Position numbers and translations under genes: made by a program. Under the pieces are notes generated by a model. That model was not told the origin of the DNA and did not search any database. It worked only from the letters and a program-made list of their open reading frames with translations. Of a DNA stretch of 64,000 bases, positions 38,101 to 47,201 are shown one piece after another; position 1 is the stretch's first letter, and every line of letters starts with the position of its first letter. This DNA is from Mesorhabditis belari (lineage: Eukaryota; Nematoda; Chromadorea; Rhabditida; Rhabditidae): the NCBI GenBank assembly GCA_958450365.1, contig CAUEEP010000741.1, positions 2,490,501 to 2,554,500 on the forward strand. The letters are read 5' to 3'.

Positions 38101-41100
38101 ATCACTCGATTTTTCATTGAATTTCAGTGTAAAATCGTCTAGCTTTTTAGAATTTCATAAATTCTGAATTCATGGTGAGTAAGAGGCAATTCATTGAGAA
38201 TCTTACACGCAATTGAGAAGATTGAAATGGCTGAAATGGCTGAAATGGAATGAGTGATTGAGGGGGGAAAGATGTGACGTTATTTGAGATTGAGAAAAAT
38301 GGGGAAAAAGGGAAAGATTTTAGTGATTTTTCCATCACTTTGGAAGAGATTTTCGATTAATAAGATGGGGACTTTGATAATAGGATAACTTTGATGATAG
38401 GATAACTTTGATAACACGATTTGAGGGGATAACAAAACTCAATTGAAAGCAATTGAAAGCAATTCATTCCCCATTCATTCCCCATTCATTCGCCATTCAT
38501 CCCCAAATAGGTACAGTGCTGGACAATGAAATATGATATTTAAAAAACGATCGTCACTTTCGCGCGTCTGTAACTCCCTTGTCTTTGAGTTTAAACTATT
38601 AGTGTTATACATTTTCTGAAAGCTCTTTTCAAGGGCTACACAATGGTAATATTAATATTTAGAAATACGGTAAAGACAAGGGGAGTTACAGACGCGCGAA
38701 AGTGACGATCGTTTTTCAAATATGATATTTCATTTTCCAGTAGTGTATCAAAGAGAGAATTTGGGGATGATTGGGGAATGAATGCTACCTTTTTGGTAAA
38801 TAAGGAAGTTGCGAAAATGATAAAAACATAAGAACTATAGCAATAGAATAGAAATAGCAATCGAATAGCAATAGAATATAGATTTATCCATTGAAGAATT
38901 CAACTCATCAATCATTTGATCAAAGCTAGAGCATAGCCTAGAGGTTTTTGATGGATTTCAGTGCAAAACTGCTTTCTGTATGAGCTAGTTCTTGTTTTTT
39001 GATCTATTAAAAAGCTTTTTGATCTTCTAAAACACTTTTTGATCTATTTAAACACTTTTTGATCTTCTAAAACACTTTTTCAATCTTTTAAAACACTTTT
39101 TGATCTATTAGCTCTATTAGAGCTCGTTAATTGATCACCTAGAAAGATAATTTGAGCCAAGGTTAACTCGAAACTTCAACTAAACTTCAACTAAACTTTA
39201 GATTACGTTCCATTAGATGTTTTTCTAAAATGTGGCACTGTTCAAAAGCTACCGTCATAACTCTAGCTAATGAAAAACCATCAAAACCATCAAAACAAAG
39301 CTTTTCAAAAACTTTCAAAAGTGATTTGCAAGAGAAATGATTGGGTTATTTGATGAAGATACTCTATTTTATTTGGTATTTTGAGAGTTATTCAATTAGA
39401 GAATCAATTTTGGTGAAAGGCTTAGTACTCAAGCTAATATCAAGCTCAAGATGAAGCTCAAGCTCAAGCTAATATCAAGCTCAAGCTCAAGCTAATAATC
39501 AAGCTCAAGCTCAAGTCAATTCAAGCTCAAGAAAGATAGCTGGTTCAAAGTAAATCAGAAAGATGGCTAGTCATTTCTGCATCAAGCTCAAGCTAATAAT
39601 CAAGCTCAAGCTAATATCAAGCTCAAGCTCAAGCTCAAGCTCAAGCAAACCGTAGGTTCTAGAACTGACCAAAAGCTGACCAAAAGATACAAAAAGTTGA
39701 TAGATTGAGTTCAAAATGAAAAGCAAGATTACGATGATCAAGAAAGTTGATACCTTTTTGAGAAAGTTGTTCAAGTGAAATACACAAATCAATCACAGAA
39801 AATACATAAATCAAGCTTGAGTGGCTTTTGTTCAAGTGTAGTGCGCCAAATCATATAAAATCTTTGCTTTTCAAAGCCAGTTTAATTTCAGACGTTCTTC
39901 GGATGATTCCCTTCGTCGTTCCTCCTCTGAGATCATCAGCCGGATCTCTCTCCCTCCATCGAACACCGGTCCTCAAGGGATTTCCTCATCCCGCCGTGGT
40001 TCTGGAATGTCCGTCTCGTCGGCTTCTCTCCAAATTCACGAGATTCGTCAAGAGTTTAATGCGCTTGTCGGCGATCAGCAAGATGTCGAGATATTTGTCT
40101 GATTTGTCGAGCTTTGTCGAGCTGAGATGTCACTGTTTTTTTGAGTACTGTAGATGGATAAGGTTTAAAAGGTTCTTGAAATGAATGAATGAATCTTTTA
40201 GATTGATTTTCATTCAAGAATTCAAGATTCTTTATTTAATGCTTCATTTACAGTACAAGCATGTGAAAAATTAACATTTTTTTCTTGTCAAAACATGTGC
40301 ATGTTAAATAGAGTTTTTTTGAATTTTTGAATAGAAATTTATTGGATCGGGATGGGAAATGAAGGGTTTTCGGTAGATTAAAAGATATTCAGTTGGAAAT
40401 CTTTTAAGACAGTGTTTAAGACACTCATCAGCCTCAACTTTGAAGGTATTCGGTCTACCGTAGTCTTCTTGTAAAGTCTTTTTGACTAAGTCTAAGTCTG
40501 ACTAAGTCTGACAAAGTCTGCCTAAGTCTGACAAAGTCTGCCTAAGTCTGACAAAGTTTGACTAAGTCTGTCTAAGCCAAACTAAGTCCGACTAAGTCAA
40601 ACTAAGTTTGCCTAGGTCTGCCTAAGTCAAACTAAGTCCACCTAAGTCTGTCTAAGTCTGACTAAGTCTGACTAAGTCCGATCAAGTCTGCCTAAGTCTC
40701 ACTAAGTCTGTCTAAGTCAAACTAAGTCCGACCAAGTCTGCCTAAGTCTCACTAAGTCTGTTTAGGTCCAACTAAGTCTGCCTAAGTCTGACTAAGTCTT
40801 TGAACCTTCAAAGTCAAGACCTTCAAAGTCTTGACATTTCTTCTTCTCTTGGATAAACTACAGTAATCTTTCCTTTAGTTTTCATTGACAGGCTTAATTT
40901 TGATCTTATTCGATGTGGAATCAAATTTTGATTGGTATAAAAACTATTTCAATTGAGTAAACCAAAGCCGAGCAATTTAAGTTCAAAGTTGGAGTGCTAA
41001 TGGAGCAAAAGGGGCGGGGCGCGGATAAAAGGCCCGATAACCGGTTTGACCAATTAAGCCCGACTATTTGGTCTAAGCTAGGTCTAAGCCTGGCTTCTGA

Positions 41101-41919
41101 CAAGCCCAGATACTTTTTGTGGACTAAATCTACTAAGCCAGCACAGGTCAAGCAGAGCCAGAAGCCAGGTCAGGACGCCTCCTTTGTCATTGGCGCTCCA
41201 ACTTTGAGCTAAAATTTCTTGACTTTGGGTTGTTCGATTAGAATAATTTTGGTATTATTTAATGCGCCTAGTCTTTCTCTGTCGATTGGTACAAAAACTA
41301 TCTAAATTGGACAGCTCAACACCAAGAAATTTGAGTTCAAAGTTGGGTTGCCAATGACCCCTTTTGCCATTGGCGCTCCAACTTTGAGCTAAAATTTCTT
41401 GGCTTTTGGGTTGTTCGATTTGAATAATTTTGGTATCATTTAATGCGTCTAGTCTTTCTCTGTCGATTGGTATAAATTTTATACCAATGAGTGAGATCAA
41501 AATCAAATAAAACAGAAGAAAAAAGTCTGAAAGAGGATTACGGTAGGTTTTCGAATTACCAACTTTTTCGAGTCGCCGGGAATACAAAGTTTAAAAGGGA
41601 AACTCTCTTTTGACTGAATATCTTTTAAAACATAACAAAATTAAAGAAATTCAGCTAAAAAGCCGAAAAAATCCCTCATTTCCCGCCTTTTTTAGCATGT
41701 TTTGCCCATTTCCTGCTCAATGTGTGGGCCAGCTGATTTCCGAATTTCTAATTTCTAACTTTTATGCAAATTTGTTTTATGCTAATTTATTTCATGCAAA
41801 TTCATTTCATGCAAATTTCCCTTTCTCTTATTTTCAGACTAAATGAAACGGACCCCACGAGGGATCACGTGGAAATGGCCCGCGTACTTGCACAACAAAT
41901 TGCCCAAATGAGACTTTAA
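17126..41919 (+). CDS. D2-like biogenic amine GPCR, 17 exons, about 734 aa
   Basis: Rhodopsin-family plasma-membrane receptor assembled by eye; all splice phases agree. Exons: 17126-17225, 21887-22020, 23067-23179, 23502-23614, 23786-23970, 24014-24092, 25751-25863, 25936-26064, 27472-27572, 28238-28415, 31048-31188, 32149-32245, 32288-32457, 33760-33953, 36794-36907, 39892-40053, 41838-41919. The N-terminus is short with an NLT glycosylation site. TM2 reads SLAVADLIVGAFVMPFS. TM3 has Cys91 and the amine-binding Asp98. TM4 has Trp143. TM5 has Ser181-183 and Pro190. The third intracellular loop is about 270 residues (exons 5-12). TM6 has CWLPFF (Trp501) and TM7 has LGYLNSSLNFFIY. These point to an aminergic, dopamine-D2-like receptor; the exact ligand is inference. 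Oddities: DRY is D-R-L (Leu117) and NPxxY is N-F-F-I-Y. An alternative end reads through exon 16 to TGA at 40100-40102 (723 aa); I prefer the last exon because donor GTTTAA resembles GTTTGA donors used twice in this gene. Confidence 0.88.
17385..18185. repeat. 10-12 bp AT-rich satellite in receptor intron 1
   Basis: About 800 bp of ACTTGTTTAA, ACTTGTTGTAA and ACTTGTTATAA units. It begins about 160 bp after receptor exon 1. Confidence 0.93.
18195..18766. repeat. Long inverted repeat in receptor intron 1
   Basis: Arms 18195-18336 and 18624-18766 match closely in inverted orientation (for example GAAGCATTGAAGAGATTTCG and AGGAATCGAGTCACTTTAGG). The spacer contains TCTGTAAATGCATTTCCGTTAG, which also occurs at 17327. 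If transcribed, the intron would form a stem of about 140 bp. Confidence 0.8.
19325..19492. repeat. 13-bp minisatellite beside the Tc3-like element
   Basis: Unit TTCAGCTCTTTAA, about 13 nearly perfect copies, ending 78 bp before the transposon. Confidence 0.93.
19570..21109 (+). mobile_element. Tc3-like Tc1/mariner-superfamily transposon, 1540 bp
   Basis: The element is flanked by TA on both sides (19568-19569, 21110-21111) and begins and ends with CAGTGCTCCAAC. The inverted repeats are 214 bp (19570-19783 and 20896-21109) and look close to identical. The terminal motif CTCCAACTAATTATAGAGCC is present at both the outer and inner end of each repeat, an IR/DR arrangement. It lies in intron 1 of the receptor gene. 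Confidence 0.93.
19868..20840 (+). pseudogene. Tc3-like DD34E transposase, disrupted between domains
   Basis: The N-terminal part (19868 onward, MARGKTLSDFEKGQIEAY) is a helix-turn-helix DNA-binding domain of Tc3 type. The catalytic part contains WSDEKKF (Asp at 20280-20282), QDNAPIH (Asp at 20541-20543) and NPMENIW (Glu at 20646-20648), with 34 residues between the last two, so the DD34E triad is intact. A 47-bp intron (20221-20267, GT..TTTAG) joins WSKV to IWSDE in frame. Near 20137-20150 the frame shifts and about 17-20 residues expected between the two domains are absent, so this copy should not make full-length enzyme. The catalytic exon 20268-20840 is open to its stop. Confidence 0.85.
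22163..22265 (+). repeat. tRNA-like sequence with duplicated middle
   Basis: GCCGGGGTGGCGCAACGCC resembles an A box region and CGGGTTCAATCTCG a B box. Between them TCTCTGTCTCTGGAGCGCCA is repeated twice. Likely a SINE or tRNA pseudogene in receptor intron 2. Confidence 0.45.
22340..22432. repeat. 10-bp repeat
   Basis: Unit TCAAGAATCT, nine copies in receptor intron 2. Confidence 0.9.
23205..23397. repeat. GAACAA hexanucleotide repeat
   Basis: About 30 units within receptor intron 3, starting 25 bp after exon 3. Open frames on both strands are artefacts. Confidence 0.93.
24238..24928 (-). mobile_element. Short Tc1/mariner-type element with internal duplication
   Basis: The ends share GAGAAAAGTATTGTCG in inverted orientation and are flanked by TA (24236-24237, 24929-24930), giving a 691-bp element. 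The minus strand encodes only the N-terminal helix-turn-helix part of a transposase (MAKELKISDWSVRKIVKKEL around 24490-24560); the catalytic domain is missing. About 145 bp is present twice in direct orientation (near 24280-24425 and 24643-24790). It sits in intron 6 of the receptor gene. Confidence 0.8.
24985..25065 (-). repeat. tRNA-like sequence (SINE-type)
   Basis: On the minus strand, GAGTGGCGTAGTGGCTAAGA is A-box-like and TGGCTCGATCCCC is B-box-like. It is closely related to the one at 25335-25412. Confidence 0.5.
25171..25265. repeat. Imperfect hairpin in receptor intron 6
   Basis: TGCGTCTTTGATCTTTACC and GGTACCGCCTTAAAGATCAG.GACGC form a stem of about 40 bp around GCTATGGACG. It is next to tRNA-like sequences. 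Confidence 0.5.
25335..25412 (-). repeat. tRNA-like sequence (SINE-type)
   Basis: On the minus strand, ATGGCGTAGTGGCTAAGG and TGGTTCGATCCCGG match pol III A and B box patterns. No normal anticodon stem can be drawn, so it is a tRNA-derived repeat. Confidence 0.5.
25469..25538 (+). repeat. tRNA-like pseudogene
   Basis: GATTTGT near the start pairs perfectly with ACAAATC at the end (7 bp, like an acceptor stem), and CCCTGGTTCGATCCCGGGG forms a T-arm. Three extra bases separate T-arm and acceptor, and the anticodon loop lacks U33. Probably a decayed tRNA or SINE. Confidence 0.4.
26392..26522. repeat. 20-bp minisatellite
   Basis: Unit CCTCCTAGGCTCCTCACTGT, about six copies, receptor intron 8. 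Confidence 0.9.
27085..27430. mobile_element. Foldback/MITE element in receptor intron 8
   Basis: Two arms of about 130 bp in inverted orientation (ATGCTAAAGAAAGTTACAGTGG and complement) enclose about 50 bp. It ends 40 bp before receptor exon 9 at 27472. No coding sequence. Confidence 0.7.
27800..28140. repeat. GACA/GACG tetranucleotide-type repeat
   Basis: Degenerate GACAGACAGACG tract in receptor intron 9, ending about 100 bp before exon 10. A related GTCC/GTCT tract lies at 51198-51260. Confidence 0.9.
28905..29775. repeat. 11-bp minisatellite with higher-order structure, receptor intron 10
   Basis: Unit GGAACCATATT with CTT, GTT and CGG variants, broken at intervals by TCTTGGAAGGAAACAT. 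A unique insert lies at about 29316-29410. Frames over 270 codons on both strands are artefacts. Confidence 0.93.
30245..30342. repeat. AGCTTTAAGCTTTG repeat
   Basis: Short units rich in AAGCTT and GAGCTT, receptor intron 10. Confidence 0.85.
30868..30962. repeat. 21-bp repeat
   Basis: Unit contains AGCAGCTGCTGCAGCTATTG, four copies, in receptor intron 10. Confidence 0.85.
31390..31530. repeat. 17-bp minisatellite
   Basis: Unit CCAGGGAAAGCCAAGTC, about eight copies, receptor intron 11. Confidence 0.9.
31845..31990 (-). repeat. 24-bp tandem array of a tRNA 5'-half motif
   Basis: The minus strand repeats GGATAGCCTAGTAGTTAGAG about six times; each unit is an A-box-like tRNA D-arm. The last unit continues into GGTCGAGGGTCCAAACC, a B-box-like sequence. 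So the 5' half of a tRNA-like element has been tandemly amplified. Confidence 0.65.
32559..33430 (+). mobile_element. Internally deleted mariner (copy B), 872 bp
   Basis: Same termini and TA flanks as the copy at 61511-62369, in opposite orientation. It carries the same abnormal join of an ERGIRNESLKKN block to VLLHDNARPHV, so the deletion arose before both insertions. The coding fragment has a frameshift near 33150. It lies in the receptor intron after exon 32288-32457. Confidence 0.88.
34370..35275. repeat. Second copy of the GC-box/TATA repeat, split by piggyBac
   Basis: The sequence before 34760 ends in GATATAAAAATTGTTTAA and resumes at 35161 with ATTAAACAGCCCAAC, as in uninterrupted copies at 37690. 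The piggyBac element therefore inserted into an existing repeat. Confidence 0.75.
34761..35159 (+). mobile_element. Non-autonomous piggyBac-like element
   Basis: TTAA at 34757-34760 and 35160-35163 flanks inverted ends CCCATTCGAAAC..GCAGCG, matching the piggyBac rule of TTAA target sites and CCC ends. The 399-bp interior encodes a broken transposase fragment: LFLVLYLQMGIVKLPR, a frameshift, then HIMSRAKFESILRNL, as in the piggyBac transposase N-terminal region. It is nested in another dispersed repeat that continues on both sides. Confidence 0.85.
36000..36445. repeat. GCGTAAAATTTG repeats leading into a 14-bp minisatellite
   Basis: 36000-36180 holds degenerate GCGTAAAATTTG units. 36206-36444 is a near-perfect array of GCGCAAGGCTCGCA (about 17 copies). 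Both are in receptor intron 14. Confidence 0.9.
37890..38096. repeat. 12-bp minisatellite
   Basis: Unit AAAGAAAGCTCT with AAACAAAGCTCA variants, receptor intron 15. Confidence 0.9.
38514..38745. mobile_element. Tc1-type MITE, 232 bp
   Basis: TA at 38512-38513 and 38746-38747 flanks inverted repeats of about 75 bp that contain GATCGTCACTTTCGCGCG. The left end reads CAGTGCTGG, the classic Tc1-like start. There is no coding capacity. It lies in the last part of the receptor gene, within intron 15. Confidence 0.8.
39425..39655. repeat. CAAGCT hexamer-based repeat
   Basis: AATATCAAGCTCAAGCTC units, receptor intron 15, ending about 240 bp before exon 16. Confidence 0.85.
40487..40800. repeat. 10-bp CTAAGTCTGA repeat
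   Basis: About 31 degenerate units after receptor exon 16, in proposed intron 16. Confidence 0.9.
40915..41500. repeat. GC-box/TATA repeat copies in receptor intron 16
   Basis: Contains several monomers with TCTGTCGATTGGTA, TTGAGCTAAAATTTCTTG and one AAAAGGGGCGGGGCGC next to GATAAAAGG. No coding region. Confidence 0.7.
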
Positions 41920-42009
41920 ATTGTAAAAATCTCGTTCAGCTTTATCCCCTTCTTTCAGCTTTTCCTCTCCACAAATCGATACGGGTTTTTGAATAGTCTT
42001 CAGTGTTTT

Positions 42010-43225
42010 TTTTCTCCTTTGATCTCTCTTCAATCTCTCTCCAATCCCTCTCCAATCTCTCTTCGATCTCTCTCCAATCTCTCTTCAATCTCTCTCCAAT
42101 CCCCCCCTCTTCGATCTCTCTCCAATCTCTCTTCAATCTCTCTCCAATCCCTCTCCAATCTCTCTTCGATCTCTCTCCAATCTCTCTTCAATCTCTCTCC
42201 AATCCCTCTCCAATCTCTCTTCGATCTCTCTCCAATCTCTCTTCAATCTCTCTCCAATCCCTCTCCAATCCCTCTCCAATCTCTCTCCAATCCCTCTCCA
42301 ATCTCTCTTCAATCTCTCTCCAATCCCTCTCCAATCCCTCTCCAATCTCTCTTCAATCTCTCTCCAATCCCTCTCCAATCTCTCTTCGATCTCTCTCCAA
42401 TCTCTCTTCAATCTCTCTCCAATCCCCTCTCCCAATCCCTCTCCAATCTCTCTCCAATCCTCTCCAATTCTCTTCAATCTCTCTCCAATCCCTCTCCAAT
42501 CCCTCTCCAATCTCTCTTCAATCTCTCTCCAATCCCTCTCCAATCTCTCTTCGATCTCTCTCCAATCTCTCTTCAATCTCTCTCCAATCCCTCTCCAATC
42601 CCTCTCCAATCTCTCTCCAATCCCTCTCCAATCTCTCTTCAATCTCTCTCCAATCCCTCTCCAATCCCTCTCCAATCTCTCTTCAATCTCTCTCCAATCC
42701 CTCTCCAATCTCTCTTCGATCTCTCTCCAATCTCTCTTCAATCTCTCTCCAATCCCTCTCCAATCCCTCTCCAATCTCTCTCCAATCCCTCTCCAATCTC
42801 TCTTCAATCTCTCTCCAATCCCTCTCCAATCCCTCTCCAATCTCTCTCCAATCCCTCTCCAATCTCTCTTCAATCTCTCTTCAATCTCTCTCCAATCCCT
42901 CTCCAATCTCTCTTCGATCTCTCTCCAATCTCTCTTCAATCTCTCTCCAATCCCTCTCCAATCCCTCTCCAATCTCTCTCCAATCCCTCTCCAATCTCTC
43001 TTCAATCTCTCTCCAATCCCTCTCCAATCCCTCTCCAATCTCTCTTCAATCTCTCTCCAATCCCTCTCCAATCTCTCTTCGATCTCTCTCCAATCTCTCT
43101 TCAATCTCTCTCCAATCCCTCTCCAATCCCTCTCCAATCCCCCTTCAATCTCTCTCCAATCTCTCTCCAATCTCTCTCCAATCTCTCTCCAATCTCCCTC
43201 CAATCTCTCTTCAATCTCTCCCAAA
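42010..43225. repeat. 1.2-kb satellite of 11-bp units
   Basis: Units CAATCTCTCTC, CAATCCCTCTC and CAATCTCTCTT in a recurring order that makes a higher-order period. The plus strand is almost pure pyrimidine apart from the AA of each CAAT and the occasional G of TTCGAT. Frames above 360 codons exist on both strands and are artefacts. It begins about 90 bp after the proposed receptor stop. Confidence 0.95.
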
Positions 43226-43229
43226 ATTT

Positions 43230-44430
43230 TGATCTCTTTTTTGTGATCTCTTCCCCATTGATGTCATTTTGATTCTTTTGAAGCAATAAACGAATTTTTT
43301 TTCTTTCATATAAACAATTAACAATAAAAGAATCAATAGAATAACTGAAATTTTATTATAAAGAACAAATTGAGCAGCCAAATTGAGTCAAATCAAATCA
43401 TTGAACAGTCAAATTAAGCACTTTTTGAGTGACGGATCAATCAATCAAATTAATCAATCAAGCCTGGCATCATTTGCTAACTTATAAGGGGAAAGCAATA
43501 GTAGGATGTGGTCAAATGAGCTAAGCTATAAACCATTCGACGCAGAATTTCACGCTGATTTCGAATCTGCTTTCGGTTTTTGCAAAATGGTTTCCTATAA
43601 AAAGTTATACGTGCTTTACGTTTTAAGGTGAAAATGCGAAAATGCAAAAATTAGAGGCGAACAGGGATGTCTTTATAAGGTTTCTCTCATCGATTCCAAA
43701 CGTGATTAGAAGGTGATTAGACGATGATTAGACGTGATTAGAGTGGATAAAAGGCTTGCATACAAAACGAACGCTACATTTTTACTGGAGTTCGATTCCT
43801 TACCAGGGCCTTCGCTTTCGGCGAGTCTGGCATCAAAATGTAACCCTTTAATTGGGCTACACGATGGTATAAAAAAAACTTAGAAAAACTGTTGTTTAGC
43901 AGAAGAAAAATGGCCGCAAAGTGAGAGCACCAACGCTACACACCCATACAAAAGACGGTACGTCGCCGTTAGCATTTCGATATACAGTCGGCCGTTTTTC
44001 TTGTACTAGACAACAGTTTATCTGAAAGTTTTTTATACGATCGTGTAGCCCAATTAAATGGCTACATTTTGATGCCAGACTTGCCGATGACTTGCTTGCT
44101 CTTGCTACATTTTGATGCCAAAGCGAAAGCCCTCCTAAATGGCAATTCCATTCGGCGCAATCTCAATCGCAATCGCAATCGTCCCGAAATTACTCACGCA
44201 AATTCTACTCGAGTAATCACTTACTCGCAAGGAAAACACTCTAATTTCACCAATGACTTGCTTGCTCTTGCTTTCAATCATAGAAAACGTAGACCTTTAC
44301 GCAATCATCGACCGCATTTGGATCATTGATTGTCACACCGTAGAGGTAAACTTTATCAAAACCCTCGCAAGTTAGAGTCGCAAGTTAGAAATTCAAGTGC
44401 GAAGATGCTCAAGTTAAAAAAACCATGCAA
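43230..44430. other. No supported gene; MITE and short dispersed repeats
   Basis: Contains the MITE at 43851-44054. The block TAAATGGCAATTCCATTCGG at about 44136 recurs at about 44931. An 86-codon frame at 44069-44329 includes this repeat and is not credible as a gene. Confidence 0.5.
43851..44054. mobile_element. MITE with ATTGGGCTACACGAT ends, 204 bp
   Basis: Inverted ends ATTGGGCTACACGAT and ATCGTGTAGCCCAAT are flanked by TA. The surrounding host sequence is itself an inverted repeat (CTGGCATCAAAATGTA before, TACATTTTGATGCCAG after), so the insertion lies in the middle of a palindrome. Confidence 0.75.
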
Positions 44431-44439
44431 TCGTCATCC

Positions 44440-44590
44440 TTTTCGCAGCCTGGCAACGTTTGGCAACAGCCTGGCAACGTCTGGCAACGTTTGGCAACAG
44501 CCTGGCAACGTCTGGCACCGTTTGGCAACGTCTGGTAACAGCCTGGCAACATCTGGCAACGTCTGGCAACGTCTGGCAACCGTCTGGCAT
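44440..44590. repeat. 10-bp repeat
   Basis: Unit GGCAACGTCT with GGCAACAGCCT variants. Confidence 0.88.
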
Positions 44591-44965
44591 AATGCGTGTA
44601 ATAACAGGACCTTGATAAGATAATAAATCCTCATTGGGATTCTGCTGTGATACAAGCTGCAGCTGGAAATACTTGGCAACGATGTAAGGCCGATTAGAAC
44701 CTGAAATTCAATGATCGGAATAGAAAACTTTATTGTTCTTTTTTCTTTGGAAGAAGTTAAATTGAAATCATATTTCTTGTAGCTTTTGTCTTTACCTGAG
44801 TCTTAATCTGACGCTGACTTAACTTGCCTAAACCATCCCGAACCAAAAAGCAGAACCATTGGTCTTCTAAAAAGCACCTTTTATAGAAAAATACCGTAGT
44901 CAAAAGACTAGCACAAAGCGAAGGCTCTCGTAAATGGCAATTCCATTCGGCGCAATCTTGATATC

Positions 44966-45108
44966 ATTTAATGAGCAATCATTTAATGAGCAATCACTTA
45001 ATGAGCAATCACTTAATGAGCAATCATTTAATGAGCAATCACTTAATGAGCAATCATTTAATCAGCAATCATTTAATCAGCAATCATTTAATGAGCCATC
45101 CTTTAATG
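44966..45108. repeat. 15-bp minisatellite
   Basis: Unit CAATCATTTAATGAG, nine to ten copies. Confidence 0.9.
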
Positions 45109-45449
45109 ACATTAAAATTGCGACAATCGAATGTAAGCTATCGATTTGCTTAGTTAAGTGCTTAGTTTTCTAGAGTGGGTGCTTTTTAAATAAGAAGAGC
45201 ACACCATCCACCTCATCACCATGATTTTTGCGTTAAGAATAGTTTCCTAAACCAGTGTATCTACTAAAATTTACATCAAAACCCTTCGAATTTATTCTAC
45301 ACACCAAAAATTTCTATTCTATACACCAAAAATCTTCTAATTTTTCAATCGCCAGCAAGGATTGCCTTGAAAAGGCGCTTAGCGAGCCATTGACAATCAA
45401 TTTCTGTCTACTACTTTTGGGAAAGGAAAAAATGAGTCCATTTTTGGAG

Positions 45450-45572
45450 AGAAAAGAGAAAGAAAAGAAAGAAAAGAAAGAAAGAAGAGAAAGAAAAGAA
45501 AGAAAAGAAAGAAGAGAAAGAAAAGAAAGAAAAGAAAGAAAAGAAAGAAAAGAAAGAAAGAAAGAAAAGAAA
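45450..45572. repeat. GAAAGAAAA repeat
   Basis: Purine-only stretch of GAAA and GAAAA units; the Lys/Glu/Arg frame through it is an artefact. Confidence 0.9.
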
Positions 45573-45756
45573 TTGTGATAAGCTTATTCTGAAAGGCGCC
45601 CTACACCTAATTCTTTGCTGGAAGCAACGTCATTTTTCTACATTTACTATGAAAATTCTTTAATTTATTTGGATTTCTGATATTGATTGGATTAGAGTTT
45701 TTTGAAAAGAGCTTTTTATAGCCTTGATCACTTTGATGACTTTGTTCTTACTGACT

Positions 45757-46142
45757 TAGTTTTTGATCTTGTCTAGTTATGATCTTGTTTAGTTATAATC
45801 TTGTCTAGTTATGATCTTGTTTAGTTATGATCTTGTTTAGTTATGACCTCGTTTAGTTATGATCTTGTTTAGTTTTGATCTTGTTTATTTAAGATCTTGT
45901 TTAGTTATGATCTTGTTTAGTTATAATCTTGTCTAGTTATGATCTTGATTAGTTATGATCTTGTTTAGTTATGATCTTGTTTAGTTATGATCTTGTTTAG
46001 TTATGACCTCGTTTAGTTAGGAGCTTGTTTAGTTTTGATCTTGTTTATTTAAGATCTTGTTTAGTTAAGATCTTGTTTAGTTATAATCTTGTCTAGTTAT
46101 AATCTTGTTTAGTTTTGATCTCGTCTAGTTATAATCTTCTTT
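45757..46142. repeat. 16-bp minisatellite
   Basis: Unit GATCTTGTTTAGTTAT, about 23 copies. From 46143 to 47201 nothing coding is seen. Confidence 0.92.
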
Positions 46143-47037
46143 AGATCTCATTTTAAAAAGCTGCAAAAAACTTAGAAAGTTAACATTAACATTATCGCAA
46201 ACTCTAAAATACTTCCATCTAAAGCTAACTCAAAAAATCAAATCAAATCATAAAAACAGTCTCAAATGTTTCCAATGCAACATTTAACTTTCAATGTGCT
46301 TATGGCTGAAAAGTTCTGTTCCGTTGATATGTAAAGAAGTTGATATAAAGAAAAAAAGATATAAAGATGCTCTAGCTTTTATAAATACCCAATTTTATGC
46401 TCTACTCTAAGCAATTCAACAAGCAATTCAGCAATTCAGCTTAAAGCGACGTTAAAATTGATCGCAAAACTTTTAAAGCTTTATTTCTTGTGAATCAATA
46501 GCAATTTCTATTTGATCGCAGATCAGCTTTTGACAATTTGTTCTCTAAAACAGTTTTAGAGCTCTTAAAAGCAAATTTACATAGCTTACCAGAAAGAAGA
46601 AACATTTTTCTTTAAAACCTTACCCTACACAGCTAGATTGCTCTTGAAATCACCGATTTCGAGAGCCTCAAACATTGTTAGTCAAGTCAATCAAAGAAAT
46701 TCATGTAACTGCTAGATTAGATTAAAGTTAGATTGGCTGGAATCATCGTTTACACTGACTTTCGGATAGAGCATCTTCGTCAAACACTTGAGATAGAGCG
46801 CGATGAGCTTCAGCAGCCTATTTGCCTTGCTTAAATTCGTGCCACGAGCAGGCCCGCAAGCGAAATTTTTGGTCCGACATTTTCTAAACACTCTTTCTTG
46901 TAAAAAAACAAAGTAAACATAGACAAATTAAAGACAAACTCGGTTAGATTAAAGCATTAAAAGATTAGAGCATTAAAATGGGCTTGTCAAACTTGCAAAT
47001 CCCTTGCAAAAACAAGCATAGAATAAAAATAGTTGAA

Positions 47038-47080
47038 TTTCCTGAATTTCGACTATTTTTAGTCGAAATTCAGGAAATTT
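47038..47080. other. Perfect short hairpin upstream of the S28 gene
   Basis: ATTTCCTGAATTTCGACTA and its exact reverse complement are separated by only a few T residues. It is about 120 bp upstream of the start codon at 47202. Its role is unknown. Confidence 0.6.
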
Positions 47081-47201
47081 TGTAGTCCAAGCTATCAACT
47101 TCAGTTTCTTACTGTAACCGTAACTGTAATGTGAACAGAACTTCTCAGCCATTCTGTATTTTTATCACTACATCAAATCATATAAATAGATCTTGGGTTG
47201 A

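Noticed and set aside
41989..43286. Frames of 363-427 codons (SLQSLSNPS and RDWRGIGE types)
   Set aside because: Pure 11-bp satellite; equally open on both strands.
47181..47188. TATAAATA as the promoter of the S28 gene
   Set aside because: It is only about 14 bp before the start codon, too close for a start site 25-30 bp downstream.
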